DNA of 64,000 bases, taken from an uncultured Lachnospiraceae bacterium (GTDB lineage Bacteria; Bacillota; Clostridia; Lachnospirales; Lachnospiraceae). Within the stretch, counting starts at the first letter, position 1. Each line of letters starts with the position of its first letter. The notes under the pieces are model-generated. The model searched no databases and was not told the origin of the DNA. It was given only the letters and a program-made list of their open reading frames with translations. Below, one piece after another: positions 34,309 to 43,685 of the stretch. Made by a program: the position numbers and the translations under genes. The stretch lies in NCBI GenBank assembly GCA_910589075.1, contig CAJUSK010000010.1, positions 62,001 through 126,000 on the forward strand, given 5' to 3'.

Positions 34309-35277
34309 TTACGCTTTCGTTACCATGGCCACCTGTACTTCATAGGATACACGTTCCCCCGGCGCCAATACTGTAAGATCCCCGGCCTGGCGCACTCTGT
34401 CCCGCCCGTCCGGCGTACAGTTGCCCGGCTCCAGGCCCAGCACATAATCCCGCTGTCCCATCATCTTCCATTCCGTGAAAAACGGAAGACTCTTTGCATC
34501 AAACGTAATCTCCAGCCCCTGGCCGATTTCCGGATTGTAAATTCCGGCCATCCCCTGCCCATCAAAGCTATGGTAATAGCACTGCTCTTCAAACTGCGGC
34601 TGCGGCTTCAGTATCTCATGCCATGTATCAATCCCTTCCGCCGCCCGTTCATTGCGGGGTTTTACGGCAACTGACGGAATCGTTACTACGGATTTCTCAC
34701 TGAGCAGAGGATACCCCATATTCAAATGATACAGAATCATCACCGGACTCTCCTCATCACCCCGGTTTTGAATGGTATCCTGTATGGTGATCCGGTTCTC
34801 TTCCAGCGAACAGGTAATCACACGATGCATCACAAGTTTATGGGAAAAAATACGCTCATCCACAATTTGTGCGTGAACCCGTATTGTCCCTTCATCCTGC
34901 TCCCACCAGATATGTTCCGCCGGGATATTGGAAACCGTACCATGAAGCGGCAGCTTTTCCCCTGCGTCCTCACAGGGCGATCCCACCGCGGTCAACCCAC
35001 AGGTCGTCAGAAACCCGCAGGAAAATGATTTCAGGAAACCATCCTCCCGGTCATCATAATAAGCCGGCGCCACATAGCCGCAGGGCGCGAAATACCCCAT
35101 ATTCACACCCCGGAAGCTCAGCCTGGAAATATCCGCACAGCGATCCGCTACAACCGTAAATTCCAGCCCCTTCCCGTTCCTGACTTGAAAGAGACGCATC
35201 CCGTCCCCCTTTCCTCCCACAAGCCGGTGTTCTTCTACCCCGCGCATCTGACTCTCATGTCCAATATATGGATTCAT
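34309..35277 (-). CDS. DUF4432 family (aldose-epimerase-like) protein
   Basis: A 322-residue galactose-mutarotase-fold protein of the DUF4432 type: MRLFQVRNGKGLEFTVVADRCADISRLSFRGVNMGYFAPCGYVAP near the start, FLTTCGLTAVGSP in the middle and LGLEPGNCTPDGRDRVRQAG near the end. It probably binds or epimerises a sugar. AAGGAG 5 nt before the ATG. First gene of a leftward group with panE, the prenyltransferase and the oxidoreductase. Confidence 0.85.
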   Translation of the reverse strand: MNPYIGHESQMRGVEEHRLVGGKGDGMRLFQVRNGKGLEFTVVADRCADISRLSFRGVNMGYFAPCGYVAPAYYDDREDGFLKSFSCGFLTTCGLTAVGSPCEDAGEKLPLHGTVSNIPAEHIWWEQDEGTIRVHAQIVDERIFSHKLVMHRVITCSLEENRITIQDTIQNRGDEESPVMILYHLNMGYPLLSEKSVVTIPSVAVKPRNERAAEGIDTWHEILKPQPQFEEQCYYHSFDGQGMAGIYNPEIGQGLEITFDAKSLPFFTEWKMMGQRDYVLGLEPGNCTPDGRDRVRQAGDLTVLAPGERVSYEVQVAMVTKA

Positions 35278-35489
35278 ACCTTCTCCTTCCCTGCGTATGC
35301 CTTTTGGCGCCGCAACTGCTTTTCTTTTATTTTCTCATAAACCGGCCATGGGGGCAAGACCGTTTCAAAATCGGAAAAAGGCTCCCATACACAAAATGTC
35401 CTTTGCATACGAAAGCCTTAAACGCCTTTTACATCATCTCACATAAAAGTCAGTCCTGGTAACCATAAAATTCAACCTGTGCAGGTGTC

Positions 35490-36056
35490 CTATTGTCCTT
35501 CATACTCTGCCAGCATCCCCTGATTCAGTCCCATACCATAATACCAGAGCCCGGTATAAGAGCGATACAACCGATCCTCTGCCAGGACTACCGACTGCAG
35601 TTCCTGTCCCGGAAGCAGTGCCAGGACTGCTGCCCCTGATTCACGGATGTTGTTGATCCCATAATCTATCCAGTCATCACCATTCGCCAGTTTCAGGCTG
35701 AAATCGCCATCTGTCCGATACAGGCTTACAAGAATCTGTCCGTCCGCCACTGCGATCCCGCCCACAGGGGTGCCGTCTTCGGCTACAATGCTGCCGTTTT
35801 CAGAAATAGATACGCCGGCGCCGCTGTTCAGTGTGCCGCTCACGCTCAGATCCAGCGTCATCAGGCTGCCGCTTTCCCCAATTCCGTTCCAGGCAAACAA
35901 AAGCAATGCCACAGGCTGAGGCTGCTCCGCAGCGTTCACCGTTATGCTGTTACCAAACATCAGTTGTACTGTCAGGCAAAGCAGCAACAGTGCTGCCGAA
36001 AACCGTTTCCCAAATGCTTTTTTTCCATTGTCGTTTCGGTTTTTATAAAACATCAT
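35490..36056 (-). CDS. Exported hypothetical protein at the end of the secretion block
   Basis: A 188-residue protein with a clear signal peptide (basic start, hydrophobic 17-38, cleavage near VNAAEQ). The mature part is acidic, Gly/Ser-rich, with short beta-strand-like stretches (TPVGGIAVADGQILVSLY). No family recognised. It starts 21 bp after the next upstream exported protein, so the pair is cotranscribed, downstream of the kinase. It may be exported by Sec and act with the type VII locus, but that link is only positional. Confidence 0.65.
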   Translation of the reverse strand: MMFYKNRNDNGKKAFGKRFSAALLLLCLTVQLMFGNSITVNAAEQPQPVALLLFAWNGIGESGSLMTLDLSVSGTLNSGAGVSISENGSIVAEDGTPVGGIAVADGQILVSLYRTDGDFSLKLANGDDWIDYGINNIRESGAAVLALLPGQELQSVVLAEDRLYRSYTGLWYYGMGLNQGMLAEYEGQ

Positions 36057-36077
36057 TCTGACATCTTCCCTTCTCGC

Positions 36078-36782
36078 TTATTCCGCATATTCCTGTGTCA
36101 CAGCCGTTGCCATATTGTTTTCCACACTCGTAATCCAGCCCCGGAACCGGCTCATTTCCCATCCATTTTTCTCTCTGCCAAACACACCGTTGATAAATCC
36201 CACGCCGTCTGTTGTCAGGTATTCTCCATAGTAGCCTTCTGACAGATACCGCACTGCAGCATCCCTTGCCATGGCAAAACGCATATTGCTCTTATACAGA
36301 ATCTTTCCGGCATAATCTTTGCTCCAGCCCTCTTCTTCATCATAGGCGTAACCGTAAATATTATAGTAGCCTTCCCGGTAAGGTGTAATCGTCACACCCT
36401 CACCCCTGTTGAGCGCATCGTTTGTCTTGTCGATTCTGTAAGTCTGGTCATTGGTGCCATACAGGTAAATACTGCTCTGATCCACCCCCGTTACACGGTA
36501 GGTAATTCCCCGCAGCGTAATTTTATCTCCTGTTTTCAGTGCGTTGGCTGCTTCTGTTTTTATATAGTTTACATAATATACATTGGCCGTAAATGTGATA
36601 TATTCGCCATATGCCGTCATCCCCGTAATTTCACCAAAACTCAGGGCCATATCCCCATCTGTGGGGAGCACATCCACCAACGGTGCAGATACTGCACTGA
36701 CATGCATCGGTGTGCACAGAACGGCCACTGCCAGGCACAACGTCAACCATCCGCTGAAAATTTTCTTTCTGATCGTATTCAT
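36078..36782 (-). CDS. Exported hypothetical protein
   Basis: A 234-residue protein with a signal peptide (MNTIRKKIFSGW, hydrophobic 9-28, cleavage near VSAVSA). The mature region begins with a beta-rich small domain (ITFTANVYYVNYIKTEAANALKTGDKITLRG), resembling an OB-like fold by pattern only, and ends in an aromatic-rich segment. AAGGAG precedes the ATG. No confident family. It follows the kinase gene by 147 bp, a gap holding one dispersed repeat. Confidence 0.65.
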   Translation of the reverse strand: MNTIRKKIFSGWLTLCLAVAVLCTPMHVSAVSAPLVDVLPTDGDMALSFGEITGMTAYGEYITFTANVYYVNYIKTEAANALKTGDKITLRGITYRVTGVDQSSIYLYGTNDQTYRIDKTNDALNRGEGVTITPYREGYYNIYGYAYDEEEGWSKDYAGKILYKSNMRFAMARDAAVRYLSEGYYGEYLTTDGVGFINGVFGREKNGWEMSRFRGWITSVENNMATAVTQEYAE

Positions 36783-36818
36783 ATCCTCTCTCCTTTCGAC
36801 TTCCCTGCCGATCGTTAT

Positions 36819-36857
36819 TCATGACAATCGGTTTGCTGGCGAAGCCTGCAATCTATT
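36819..36857 (+). repeat. 40-bp dispersed intergenic repeat, copy B
   Basis: Forward copy (TCATGACAATCGG, GCTGGCGAAGCCTGCAATC, TATT) between the kinase gene and the exported proteins. Confidence 0.85.
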
Positions 36858-36929
36858 TGTCAAAAATATAGTCTACATGCACATATTTGTCAGACACCTG
36901 TGAGAGCGGCACACCAAACCGCACATTGC

Positions 36930-39900
36930 TCAGAGCGCCATTTCCCCCAATTCGTCGACCCGCTGATCCCAGTCCCCCACATCCTCTGTGATAAACGCAT
37001 CCTCATTCAGCGTCATACTGATCACAACTCTGCGGGAGCGTTCCCGATTCTCATTCCCATTTTCATCAAAAACCGGGAAATCATCACCACAACCTTCTGC
37101 CTCCAGATATGCTTCCAGGGAATACCCCTGTATCTCACAGAATTCATACAGCAAATCAGCGCCCAGTTCTGATATAGCCATCACAGAATCATGGTTCTCT
37201 GAAGAATCCAGATACACTTTTATATAGATTGCATCAAGCCAGTCCCCATGCTTCTCAACCACTTCCTGGTCATACAGCGGTAAAATACGATCCAGCATTT
37301 CTTTTCCGGGTTCCGTCAGTTTTCCTTCGCCGTCAAACAGACTGTCATAAGAAAATGTCAGAACACCTTTACTCATTTCTAATTGTATTCTTCCATCATC
37401 AAACGAAATGGTCTGCGCAGCTCCCATCTCCTCTTCAGAATCATACTGTCCATCGGCTTCCATACCTGCTCCTGCAAAAATCGCTTTCAGTCCTTCGCCG
37501 ATCTCTTCCTTTTTAGCGGCCATTGCTGTCAGCACATCATCATCCAGATCCTTTATATCGTCATCATCCAGGTCATCCGCATACACTGACAGTTTTTCCC
37601 TGTAAAAATCTGCCTTCGTCTTCTGATACAGGTAATTTTTCCCCTCCTCCTGCAGAATAAAGCCAATTTCTCCACAAGACAGGAACTGAACGACTTTGTT
37701 GATATTCTTTTCTTCCACTCTGATGGTCAGAGTATTTTCCCCGGTAAGAGATACTATAGGCGCCGCCGCCACGCTTCCGTCCGTAAACCGGATTTCCGCC
37801 AACGGATTGGTTTCCAGTATATTTTCTATTCCTATATAAGCCATGCCTTCATATGCATCCGCCTCAGTGCATGCATAACCGCTCATCTGCTGCTGTCCGC
37901 CCGCACTGAATTCATACGGAACCAGTGTCCGGGTAACGCCGCCACTGGACAGTTCCAGATTCCGCCCGGAAAAACTGATCGTATACTGTTCCGGTTCCAG
38001 GCACAAATGATCCAGAATTCCCATGGCAGGATAATAAAATTTCAGGTTAGAACCCTCCAGCCGATAATAACCGAAAACCTCAACAGAATCTCCGTTACTG
38101 GTCACAAAAGCCATCTGTGCCACATCCATCTGACCCCGTATCTGCTGATCGTAAATCGCCTCTGTTTCCTCCGTCACCGTTTCTCCGCAGGCATCCACAG
38201 CCATCTCCTGAAACAGTTCTCCTCCGGTCATATCCAAATCCCACCCGGTATAATAAACATCTGCCGCATCAAACAATGTGCCATCCGGCGCAAAACAGAT
38301 CAGGCCAGGCAGGACAGAAGTCTCCCCAAAGGGACGCTCTTTATAGTCCATCCCGGCCTCAAAAACAGTATCCGAATTCCCCATATCATAGACATACACA
38401 CCATAAAGCATTTCCCTGGGAATTGCCGGCTCTTCTGCTTCCTCCGTGACAACTTCCACCTCTTCCACCTCGGATTCTGCGCTTTCCTCTGTCTCATCAA
38501 ATATGGAAGTAGGTGTCTGACCCTCCTCATAGGTACTTATATCATCATAATGTGCGCTGCCTCCCAGCAGTCCCTTCCCTAAAATCACTGCCAGCAATAA
38601 AAACAGAATCGCAGCTACAATCACAGCTACAAGTACGCCTGTTTTTTTCTTCTTGGTCTTTCCGCCTGCCGAAGACGGAATATCTGTTCCATGCACAGGC
38701 TCCCGTTGGTTTTTGTCAGAAGTCTGATGATCCGGGGAAGCCGCCAATTCCCGGCCATTTCCATTGACCGGCACATCCAAAGATTTCTGCGCTTTCCCGT
38801 CCGCCCTGTGGGCGCCGCGGAAGGCGTCTTCCTGTACAGACCCCTGCTTTACCATATCATCGAATCCATTGAACACAGATACAGTTTCCGTGCCCTCCAT
38901 ACCCGCTTCATCAAACAAGGATATGGTAGCCGTATCTTCATCTTCCTGCACATCCCCGCCTGTGAACGGGCCCACTGTCACTTCAGAATCGTATTCTGTT
39001 TGCTGCTCTGTCACTTGAGCGCTGTTTTCCTTCTGACCGGCCATCATCCCTGTACTGTTCCCGGTCTGCTCTTCTGGCATCTTGGCGCTGTTTTCCTTCT
39101 GACCGCCCATCATCCCGGCACTGTTCCCGGTTTGCTCTTTTGGTATCTCTGTATCACGCTCTGTCTGATCTGCCTCTGCTTCAGCGCTGTGCCCCATCTG
39201 GCCGCCGAGCATTTCTGTCTCTTCATAGGAATCTGTCTCTTCCCGTGTCTCTGTCAGCTTTTCCAACTGATCTTTTGTCACATGAACTGCCACATCCTTT
39301 GTCTGTTCCAAAACCCGCTGCAAATCCAGCCGCATCTCCTCCGGCGTTGCATAACGGTCTTTCGGCGCATAGGCACAGGCTTTCAGAACGACCTCCCCCA
39401 GAGCATCCCTGGCATCACAGGGCATGGGAATGTCCTGCCCGCTGATTCGTCTGGCAATGGCATTCTCCCTGTCGCTGTGGGTAATGGGTTTGGGATAATC
39501 CGGGAAAAAAGGGGCCCGATTCTGATTCAACAGCCGGTAAAGCACAATCCCCAAAGAGTAAATATCTACGCTGGGACCATACTCCTCCCCTTTGTAAACT
39601 TCCGGTGCCATATACACATAAGTTCCCTTCCGCGACAGGCCGCTGGTGGTCTTTTCCACCGTCCGGGCAATGCCAAAGTCACCCAGTTTATAATCGCCAC
39701 CCTGAGAAATAAAAATATTTTCCGGTTTGATGTCACGATGGATAATATTCATCTTCCGGCAATATTCCAGCGCCTTGCATATATCCATTCCCAGATGGAT
39801 AATATCGCCCCGGCCCATGGGGCCTTTTCCGGACGTATAGTCCAAAAGAGGAGTCAGCAGTTCCATCCGGATCAGAATATCCCAGCCCACCCCTTCTTTA

Positions 39901-40226
39901 TGTTCAATGACCATATGGTCTTCATAACTGACAATGTTACTGTTTCCTTTGAGTCCTGCCATCAGCGCGAACTCTTCCACCACTTCTTCCACAAAACTTT
40001 TATAATAATTGGTGGCGCTGTTTAAATCCATCCCATCCGCAAGAACGCTTTTGAGTTCGCTCTGACTCTGGGGAATGGTAATGGCTTTCAACGCTGCCCG
40101 ATAAGTTCTGCCAAAATCTTCCCGTTCGATTTCAAACACCTTACCAAAGCTGCCTTCACCGATCAGTCGTCTGATCTTCCATACTCCCCAGAAAGGCTCC
40201 ATACTTTTGTAATATGATAATTCCAT
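36930..40226 (-). CDS. Transmembrane Ser/Thr protein kinase with OmpA-like C-terminus
   Basis: An unusually large (1098 residues) Hanks-type kinase. N-terminal kinase domain (about 10-310): glycine loop IGEGSFGKVFE, catalytic loop IHRDIKPENIF, DFG in LGDFGIART and an APE-type motif are intact, so it should be active. A low-complexity acidic linker follows (about 320-480) with near repeats of EQTGNSAGMMGGQKENSA. One TM helix is near 527-552. The extracytoplasmic part (about 555-1098) ends in an OmpA-like peptidoglycan-binding domain (DRILPLYDQ ... NRERSRRVVISM). It is the partner of the adjacent PP2C phosphatase. Its topology resembles EssB/YukC, whose kinase fold is dead; here it is intact. 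Confidence 0.93.
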   Translation of the reverse strand: MELSYYKSMEPFWGVWKIRRLIGEGSFGKVFEIEREDFGRTYRAALKAITIPQSQSELKSVLADGMDLNSATNYYKSFVEEVVEEFALMAGLKGNSNIVSYEDHMVIEHKEGVGWDILIRMELLTPLLDYTSGKGPMGRGDIIHLGMDICKALEYCRKMNIIHRDIKPENIFISQGGDYKLGDFGIARTVEKTTSGLSRKGTYVYMAPEVYKGEEYGPSVDIYSLGIVLYRLLNQNRAPFFPDYPKPITHSDRENAIARRISGQDIPMPCDARDALGEVVLKACAYAPKDRYATPEEMRLDLQRVLEQTKDVAVHVTKDQLEKLTETREETDSYEETEMLGGQMGHSAEAEADQTERDTEIPKEQTGNSAGMMGGQKENSAKMPEEQTGNSTGMMAGQKENSAQVTEQQTEYDSEVTVGPFTGGDVQEDEDTATISLFDEAGMEGTETVSVFNGFDDMVKQGSVQEDAFRGAHRADGKAQKSLDVPVNGNGRELAASPDHQTSDKNQREPVHGTDIPSSAGGKTKKKKTGVLVAVIVAAILFLLLAVILGKGLLGGSAHYDDISTYEEGQTPTSIFDETEESAESEVEEVEVVTEEAEEPAIPREMLYGVYVYDMGNSDTVFEAGMDYKERPFGETSVLPGLICFAPDGTLFDAADVYYTGWDLDMTGGELFQEMAVDACGETVTEETEAIYDQQIRGQMDVAQMAFVTSNGDSVEVFGYYRLEGSNLKFYYPAMGILDHLCLEPEQYTISFSGRNLELSSGGVTRTLVPYEFSAGGQQQMSGYACTEADAYEGMAYIGIENILETNPLAEIRFTDGSVAAAPIVSLTGENTLTIRVEEKNINKVVQFLSCGEIGFILQEEGKNYLYQKTKADFYREKLSVYADDLDDDDIKDLDDDVLTAMAAKKEEIGEGLKAIFAGAGMEADGQYDSEEEMGAAQTISFDDGRIQLEMSKGVLTFSYDSLFDGEGKLTEPGKEMLDRILPLYDQEVVEKHGDWLDAIYIKVYLDSSENHDSVMAISELGADLLYEFCEIQGYSLEAYLEAEGCGDDFPVFDENGNENRERSRRVVISMTLNEDAFITEDVGDWDQRVDELGEMAL

Positions 40227-40270
40227 TCTGTCTTCCTCTCATTTTACGCAATCACAAACACCGCTGCAAA

Positions 40271-41146
40271 TTATGCGATAATCACTGCCGCTGCCGCAAG
40301 AAAAAACAGCAGAAGCCATACTGCCGTGGGAATCCTGTGCAGGAATCCGGCTTTTCTGTCTTCGCCGCCGTCCTTTACCTGCAAAACTTCCACAGTCACA
40401 TTGTCCCTGCCGCCTTTCTCCAATGCAGTTTCCACCAGTGCATCCGCCTTTTGCATGGCCGTACCTGTGCCCCTGAGTATCTCTGCGATCGTCTCGTCCA
40501 TAACCATATCGGTCAGTCCGTCACTGCAAAGCAGAAATATGTCTCCGGGTTCCAGATGCATGGGCGCGCTGATATGCGGTTCGATCACAAATTCATCCGG
40601 ATGCACCCCCAGGTGCTGTGTCAGTTTATGCCAGCTTTTGCTGGCTCTGGCCTTTTCCGGAGAAAGAATCCCCATCTCTATCATGGATCTGGCTTCGCTG
40701 TCATCCACGGACATCTGCCGCAGGGTTCCTCTGTGCATATAGTAGCACCTGCTGTCGCCCACATTGCAGCTTACAGCCGTGTCCCCATCTACATACAGGG
40801 CAGCGATGGTTGTTCCCATCCGCCCGCCCCCTCTGCGTTTCATCTCACTGCAGACTGCCCTATTGGCAGCAGATATCTGACGCCGAATCTGCACATCCAT
40901 CTCATCCAGAACACAGGGCATACATTCCTTTACCGCCAGCAAAGAAGCCACTTCTCCGGCTTCCTCACCGCCCATGCCATCATAAACCGCTGCCGCCATC
41001 TGCTGTGCCAGCACGGTCTTATCTTCCCGCTTCTGCCGGATGTCTGTATCATACCGGTAATTGCCGAACAGGTAATAATTATCCTCATTTCCCGTCCGCA
41101 CCCTGCCCACATGGGTAATGGCAGCGCCCTCTATTTTCAAACACAT
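40271..41146 (-). CDS. PP2C-family protein phosphatase
   Basis: Metal-dependent Ser/Thr phosphatase of 291 residues that would reverse the adjacent kinase. PPM motifs: GRVRTGNEDNYY, AAVYDGMGGEEAGEVAS (metal Asp), GDSRCYYMHRG, LCSDGLTDMV and GGRDNVTVEVL. The last 20 residues form a hydrophobic tail (AVWLLLFFLAAAAVIIA) that should anchor it to the membrane. The ATG at 41146 is chosen; its GGGAGGG is about 12 nt away, a long spacing, and the frame runs back to 41203 inside the YukD-like gene. Confidence 0.93.
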   Translation of the reverse strand: MCLKIEGAAITHVGRVRTGNEDNYYLFGNYRYDTDIRQKREDKTVLAQQMAAAVYDGMGGEEAGEVASLLAVKECMPCVLDEMDVQIRRQISAANRAVCSEMKRRGGGRMGTTIAALYVDGDTAVSCNVGDSRCYYMHRGTLRQMSVDDSEARSMIEMGILSPEKARASKSWHKLTQHLGVHPDEFVIEPHISAPMHLEPGDIFLLCSDGLTDMVMDETIAEILRGTGTAMQKADALVETALEKGGRDNVTVEVLQVKDGGEDRKAGFLHRIPTAVWLLLFFLAAAAVIIA

Positions 41147-41174
41147 GTCGGAAATACACCCTCCCTTTGTACGA

Positions 41175-41423
41175 TCAGTACCTGATGTCCAGAATGCTGC
41201 CATCCCAGATCATATAATCCGCCAGCGAAGCATCCATATGTAATTTTTTATCCTGATAAAACAGACTGATTTCCGAAACATGGTAAAATCTTTCTTCATC
41301 ATGCAGTTTTAATGTTTCCAGAATCTGGACAGCCAGCTCTCTGATCTTCATTCTGGCAGGCAGCTCCATGTCTGCCTGCCAGTGCATTTTTTCCGCCCTG
41401 ACTGTAACTAGTGCGTATTCCAT
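41175..41423 (-). CDS. YukD/EsaB-like ubiquitin-fold protein
   Basis: An 82-residue protein with a ubiquitin-like pattern: MEYALVTVRA strand, helix IRELAVQILETLKL, then SLFYQDKKLHMDASLADYMIWDGSILDIRY, which matches the late strands of YukD/EsaB proteins of type VII systems. Its start is 12 bp after the WXG100 stop, with GAGG upstream. EsaB is a cytosolic regulator or component of T7SSb; the assignment rests on size, predicted fold and context. Confidence 0.8.
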   Translation of the reverse strand: MEYALVTVRAEKMHWQADMELPARMKIRELAVQILETLKLHDEERFYHVSEISLFYQDKKLHMDASLADYMIWDGSILDIRY

Positions 41424-41434
41424 GCCCTTACCTC

Positions 41435-41731
41435 TCAGCCAAAGTTGTTCATTGTTGTCTTCAGTGCCTGATCTGTAGACTCCAGCTCATTTGCAGCCGT
41501 ATCCATCAGTCTGGAATAGCCTTCCAACAGTTCGGAAAAATTGGTGAAAGTGGACTGCATACTTTCATATTTTGCCAGAAATGCATCCTGTGCATCACCT
41601 TTCCATACCTCATTCAACGCATATACAAGATTTTTCAGCCTTGCCATAACCTCGTCATGCTCCGACTTGTAAGAACGTACATCCGCTGCCTTGCTCCTCA
41701 ATGTTTCCGGTGTTACCTGAATCAATGCCAT
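41435..41731 (-). CDS. WXG100-family protein (1)
   Basis: A 98-residue helical hairpin with the turn motif W-K-G (VWKGDAQDAF, about 43). WXG100 proteins are the small dimeric substrates or chaperone-like partners of EssC-type secretion. Closest in pattern to the second copy at 42931. Strong AGGAGG site. It lies directly downstream of the long effector-like gene, so it may be its partner. Confidence 0.92.
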   Translation of the reverse strand: MALIQVTPETLRSKAADVRSYKSEHDEVMARLKNLVYALNEVWKGDAQDAFLAKYESMQSTFTNFSELLEGYSRLMDTAANELESTDQALKTTMNNFG

Positions 41732-41757
41732 TTTTTCTTTCCTCCTTGAATTTATGC

Positions 41758-42906
41758 TTACTTATGCAGATGGGTAATCCCACTGCACTGGCTGCCCTTT
41801 TTGAAATAATAGGCTTTGAATTCTTCCAGGGATATACATACCGCTTTATATTTGCTCTTACTTGTATTGTCTACAAAATATACGTTTCCTGCCTCATCTA
41901 TTTTTGAAATCAGCATAGCATGACCATATTTTTCACTTGTTATGTTTCCGCCTTTTTTAAAACTGCAGACAATATTCGTAATGGGAAGTTTCCCCTGGTT
42001 CGCCGCCAGTAATTTGTCTAACGCATCATTACCTTCATATCCTGTACAGGTATACCCTGTCGATGTTTTTCCCTTCTTCGCCAGTACGCTGGCATAATCT
42101 TTTCCGGCTGCTGCCGATTCGCCGGTATTTTTCTTTACAATACCCAGTGCATTGAGCTGCTGAAACGTAAGTGCACTGCATTTTCCTTTAAATCCTGTCT
42201 TATTTACAGAGTTGGGGAGATTCTTATAACGTGTATTAATCTCATTTAATGTTTGTTTCTTCTCTGCCGCCAGTTTCTTGGCCCTGGCTTCCTCCGCAGC
42301 CTTTTTTTGTTCAGCAGTCATACCTGTGTTGCTTGTATGACTTGTATTGCCTGTGCTGCTTGTATGTCCCGGTTGGCTGCTGGAATTCGGTTTCCCGTTT
42401 CCTGCATTATTTGTGGTGTTATGTTCTCCACCGCTGCTGGTGTGGCCGCTTCCGCTCTCTCCTGACGGGCCCAGCAGTCCACTTATGACTGAACCGGTCA
42501 ATATACTGCCGGCCGGCAAAAAAATGCCCGCCACCTGGTTATGTTTTTCCAATACGATGGACTGTATAAAATTTTTTACAGAATCCGCCATTTTCCCAAG
42601 CATCCTGAACAGATTGTCAAACAAATCCTCCACAATCCGCCCACTGCCTTTATCGGCTCTTTCAAACTCTTCCGCTGCCTGGTTGGTAAGCGATACCATT
42701 TTGCCAATTCCGGTTCGCTGGGTGGTCAGTTTCCGCTTCGCGGTATCCAGCCTGCTGCTGATGGAAGATTTAGATGCCACCTGCATATTCAGACTGCTCT
42801 GCGCCATACTTACCAGCATACGCGCCTTTCCCACGTTTGCTTCCGCCTGTTTCATCTTTGATGACAGAGCCTGCAAATCGGCGGTAACAATATCTATTTT
42901 TGCCAT
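41758..42906 (-). CDS. Candidate type VII effector with C-terminal Cys-His-Asn hydrolase-like domain
   Basis: A 382-residue polymorphic-toxin-style protein. Residues 1-120 are a WXG100/LXG-like helical hairpin (no signal peptide). About 145-197 is a Gly/Ser/Thr/Asn linker and about 198-225 a charged helix. The C-terminal domain (about 226-382) has GKCSALTFQQLNALG (Cys243), KYGHAMLI (His329) and YFVDNTSK (Asp346/Asn347), the order and spacing of a papain-like Cys-His-Asn/Asp hydrolase. It is flanked by WXG100 genes on both sides, with GGAGG before the ATG. Could be a peptidase, amidase or transglutaminase-like enzyme acting on the wall or a rival cell. No clear immunity gene is next to it. Confidence 0.72.
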   Translation of the reverse strand: MAKIDIVTADLQALSSKMKQAEANVGKARMLVSMAQSSLNMQVASKSSISSRLDTAKRKLTTQRTGIGKMVSLTNQAAEEFERADKGSGRIVEDLFDNLFRMLGKMADSVKNFIQSIVLEKHNQVAGIFLPAGSILTGSVISGLLGPSGESGSGHTSSGGEHNTTNNAGNGKPNSSSQPGHTSSTGNTSHTSNTGMTAEQKKAAEEARAKKLAAEKKQTLNEINTRYKNLPNSVNKTGFKGKCSALTFQQLNALGIVKKNTGESAAAGKDYASVLAKKGKTSTGYTCTGYEGNDALDKLLAANQGKLPITNIVCSFKKGGNITSEKYGHAMLISKIDEAGNVYFVDNTSKSKYKAVCISLEEFKAYYFKKGSQCSGITHLHK

Positions 42907-42930
42907 TTGTCCCTCCTTATGCCTCTCTGG

Positions 42931-43227
42931 TTATATACGCTCAATGCTGCCCCGCAGATTGTTATCTGTTTCTTCCAGCCGCTTTGCCGTAGTTTCCAAC
43001 ATACCGGCAAAGTGATCCAGCGTCCGATGAAATCGTTCAAAATCTTCTCTTCCTTTTATAAAATTGTTTACAAACGCATCCTGCGCACTGCCCCGCCACA
43101 CGCCGCACAGAGAATACACCAGATTGCTCATCTTATTCAATACGGCTCTGTCTTCATCCTTATACAATCTGATTGTCTTTGCTCTGGACCGCAGTTCCTC
43201 CGGGGTCAGCATAATCCGTTTCGCCAT
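42931..43227 (-). CDS. WXG100-family protein (2)
   Basis: A 98-residue WXG100 protein with turn motif W-R-G (VWRGSAQDAF). It begins MAKRIMLTPEELRSRAKTI, like copy 1, suggesting a duplication. AGGAGG lies 5 nt before the ATG. It is immediately upstream of the effector-like gene (24 bp). Confidence 0.9.
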   Translation of the reverse strand: MAKRIMLTPEELRSRAKTIRLYKDEDRAVLNKMSNLVYSLCGVWRGSAQDAFVNNFIKGREDFERFHRTLDHFAGMLETTAKRLEETDNNLRGSIERI

Positions 43228-43240
43228 ATTTGCCTCCTAC

Positions 43241-43525
43241 TTACATCAGACCGGAAAGTTTTTTGTCTTTTCTGCGCAACTCTTCCGCGATTGTCCGTAT
43301 GACAGAAGCTGTTGTGCGCAGATCGTTCTGTAATGTATTCAGTTCTTTCACTGATTCCGCCATCTTCCTGCGCATGGCATTCCCGGAAGCCCCCTGCCAG
43401 AACCGCTCTGAATTGCCGCTTTGGCTCTTGAGGGTTTTGGAAGCCGTACCACACTCGTCTGCGGCTATTTCCAGTTTTTTTGCCTGTGCGATGGCGTTTT
43501 CGTAGTCAATCTGTATAAAACCCAT
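43241..43525 (-). CDS. WXG100-like protein (3)
   Basis: A 94-residue helical hairpin with W-Q-G at the turn (RFWQGASGNAMRRKM, about 43). More divergent than the other two and with a longer basic C-terminal helix. AGGAG before the ATG; 13 bp upstream of copy 2. Likely a dimer partner of one of the others or of the effector. Confidence 0.85.
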   Translation of the reverse strand: MGFIQIDYENAIAQAKKLEIAADECGTASKTLKSQSGNSERFWQGASGNAMRRKMAESVKELNTLQNDLRTTASVIRTIAEELRRKDKKLSGLM

Positions 43526-43685
43526 ATTTGCTCCTATTCCCGCTTTTGTTCCCGCTCTTATTCCAGTTCCGCTTCTTCCCTGCGGTAACCCCTGCTCTGG
43601 AAGGCTTTTTCATCCGCTTCCGCGGCTGCCAAACCCTTCCGGGTTCCCTCCGGGATTCCGCTGTTTTTTAGTTTGTTTTTTCATG

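Noticed and set aside
43526..43685. A 24-codon frame (MKKQTKKQRNPGG) between the DUF5081-like and WXG100 genes
   Set aside because: No ribosome site, very short and composed of simple basic/glycine residues; probably leader sequence with small hairpins.
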